Shown one piece after another: positions 6,447 through 7,358 of a DNA stretch of 7,358 nucleotides; within the stretch, counting starts at the first letter, position 1, and each line of letters begins with the position of its first letter. A program made the position numbers and the translations under genes. This DNA is from JBBDMX01 sp038241095 (GTDB taxonomy: Bacteria > Planctomycetota > Phycisphaerae > Phycisphaerales > Phycisphaeraceae): assembly GCA_038241095.1 (NCBI GenBank), contig JBBRGB010000180.1:1-7358 (forward strand), written 5' to 3'. The notes beneath the pieces are model-generated. The model saw nothing but the letters and a program-made list of their open reading frames with translations. It was not told the origin of the DNA and made no database searches.

Positions 6447-7358
6447 CCCGTTTCCATGTCACCAACACCCGCACCCGGCCGATGATCTTGGCCTCGCAAG
6501 AGCGGCAGCACGGCCATGCCGGGCAGGGCCACCAGCACGCTTAGGGCGAAGAAGCTGGCGTAGCCGAAGTGTTTGACCATGTAGCCGGTGAATCCGCCGA
6601 CGATCACACCCGCGCCGTACATCAGACTGGTGAACATGGCGTACTGCGTGGCGCTGTAGCGACGGTTGCACAGACTCATCAAAAACGCGATGAAGCCCGC
6701 AGCCACAAGCCCGGCGCAAAAGCTTTCGACAATCACCACCCCCGCCAGCATGGCAACGCTCTTGCCCGTCAAGACCAGCACGAGGAACCCCAGGTTGGAG
6801 AGCGCCTGTAGCGCCCCGAAGAGCCAGAGTGAAGGCACGATGCCGATGCGGGCGGTGATGCCTCCGCCACACATCGCGCCGAGCATGACGAAAGCCAGCC
6901 CCATCCAGTCGCGGACGATGGCGATGGTGCCATCGTCGAACTGGAGCTTCTGCTGCAAAAGCGGCATGGTCATGGCGTTGGCCATGGCGTCGGGGAGCTT
7001 GAAGAGAAAAACGAAAAGCAGGATGGCAATGGTCGCTAGGCCGTGGCGTCGGGCGAAGTCGGTGAGCGGCTCGACAATGGCTTGATGGAGCGTGGGCGGA
7101 TGTTCGTTGGCGCGGGGCGGTTCAGGGGCGAAAAGCGTGGCCACGATGCCGATGCCCATGAAACCCGCCAAGGTGACATAAACCCAAGGCCAAGCCATGA
7201 CATGTCGCGCCAGTAACAGCGCCCCGCCCCCCGCGGCCAGCATGGCGATGCGGTAGCCGTTGACGAACACGGCCGCCCCCGCGCCAAGCTCTTCATCGGG
7301 CAGCACATCGGTGCGGTAGGCGTCGGCCACCACGTCCTGCGTTGCCGCCAGGAACGCC
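6443..7358 (-). CDS. ampG: AmpG-type muropeptide MFS permease, N-terminus outside window
   Basis: This open frame on the - strand continues past the right edge and yields about 304 residues, the C-terminal two-thirds of a 12-helix major facilitator permease. AmpG imports GlcNAc-anhydroMurNAc peptides from the periplasm for cell-wall recycling. The visible N-terminus AFLAATQDVVADAYRTD matches the ATQD-hydrophobic-DAYR signature of AmpG. It is followed by GAGAAVFVNGYRIAMLAAGG, and later by NRRYSATQYAMFTSLMYG before the last helices, both typical of the family. About eight hydrophobic segments are visible, with a charged loop near APEPPRANEHPP between the two halves. The gene is convergent with the pilus operon and unlikely to be functionally tied to it. 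The stop codon (TCA on the + strand, 6443-6445) lies inside the right arm of the inverted repeat, so the final residues DMETG end at that junction. A GTG inside the frame at 7333 is not the true start. Confidence 0.88.
   Translation of the reverse strand, partial: AFLAATQDVVADAYRTDVLPDEELGAGAAVFVNGYRIAMLAAGGGALLLARHVMAWPWVYVTLAGFMGIGIVATLFAPEPPRANEHPPTLHQAIVEPLTDFARRHGLATIAILLFVFLFKLPDAMANAMTMPLLQQKLQFDDGTIAIVRDWMGLAFVMLGAMCGGGITARIGIVPSLWLFGALQALSNLGFLVLVLTGKSVAMLAGVVIVESFCAGLVAAGFIAFLMSLCNRRYSATQYAMFTSLMYGAGVIVGGFTGYMVKHFGYASFFALSVLVALPGMAVLPLLRGQDHRPGAGVGDMETG

Noticed and set aside
6343..6576. Small open frames on both strands through the 28-bp inverted repeat (MNTKTRRHE... and ...SCLRVFVFN)
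   Set aside because: These peptides are translations of the dispersed repeat itself and are often mis-annotated as hypothetical proteins.

Overview
This window reads as a high-GC bacterial chromosome segment holding a type IV pilus (T4P) operon on the + strand, followed by a convergent muropeptide-permease gene on the - strand. From 5 to 6293 the order is: PilT retraction ATPase, PilC platform protein, a PilV-like minor pilin, an unusually large PilX-like protein, and a PilW/PulJ-like minor pilin. From 6443 to the right edge (- strand) lies an AmpG-type MFS permease whose N-terminus is outside the window. The best guess for the host is a member of the Planctomycetota, probably Phycisphaerae. 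The reasons are the minor-pilin sequence style (for example the RRRGAASILAMMFLVIFG start) and gaps filled with short dispersed repeats of the GATGAACGCGG and ACACGAAG kinds. This is recognition from memory, not a database result, and is moderately certain at best.

How the genes would work together: PilC sits in the inner membrane and is the rotor/platform on which the cytoplasmic ATPases act. PilT uses ATP to depolymerise the pilus. No PilB extension ATPase, major pilin or prepilin peptidase is in view, so they must lie outside the window. The three pilin-class proteins (PilV-, PilX- and PilW-like) look like the minor-pilin set that primes assembly or forms the pilus tip. The last two genes overlap by 4 bases (ATGA) and are probably translationally coupled. 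The PilX-like protein is the odd one: about 748 residues instead of roughly 200. It has a cluster of EF-hand/dockerin-like calcium loops in the middle and a beta-rich, possibly beta-helical C-terminal part. It may act as a calcium-responsive tip or adhesin subunit.

The gaps after pilC contain compact repeats. There are three arrays of a 10-bp unit close to ACGCGGATGA (2394-2435, 3175-3214, 6309-6328). An inverted pair of hairpin elements lies at 3262-3416, and its right copy contains the likely GTG start of the PilX-like gene. A perfect 28-bp inverted repeat made of three 8-bp units per arm lies at 6343-6446, between the convergent genes, and its right arm contains the stop codon of the AmpG gene. 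The leader of the PilV-like gene (about 2460-2545) is strikingly G/T-rich with runs of G. No RNA genes, CRISPR arrays, insertion sequences or convincing promoters were found.
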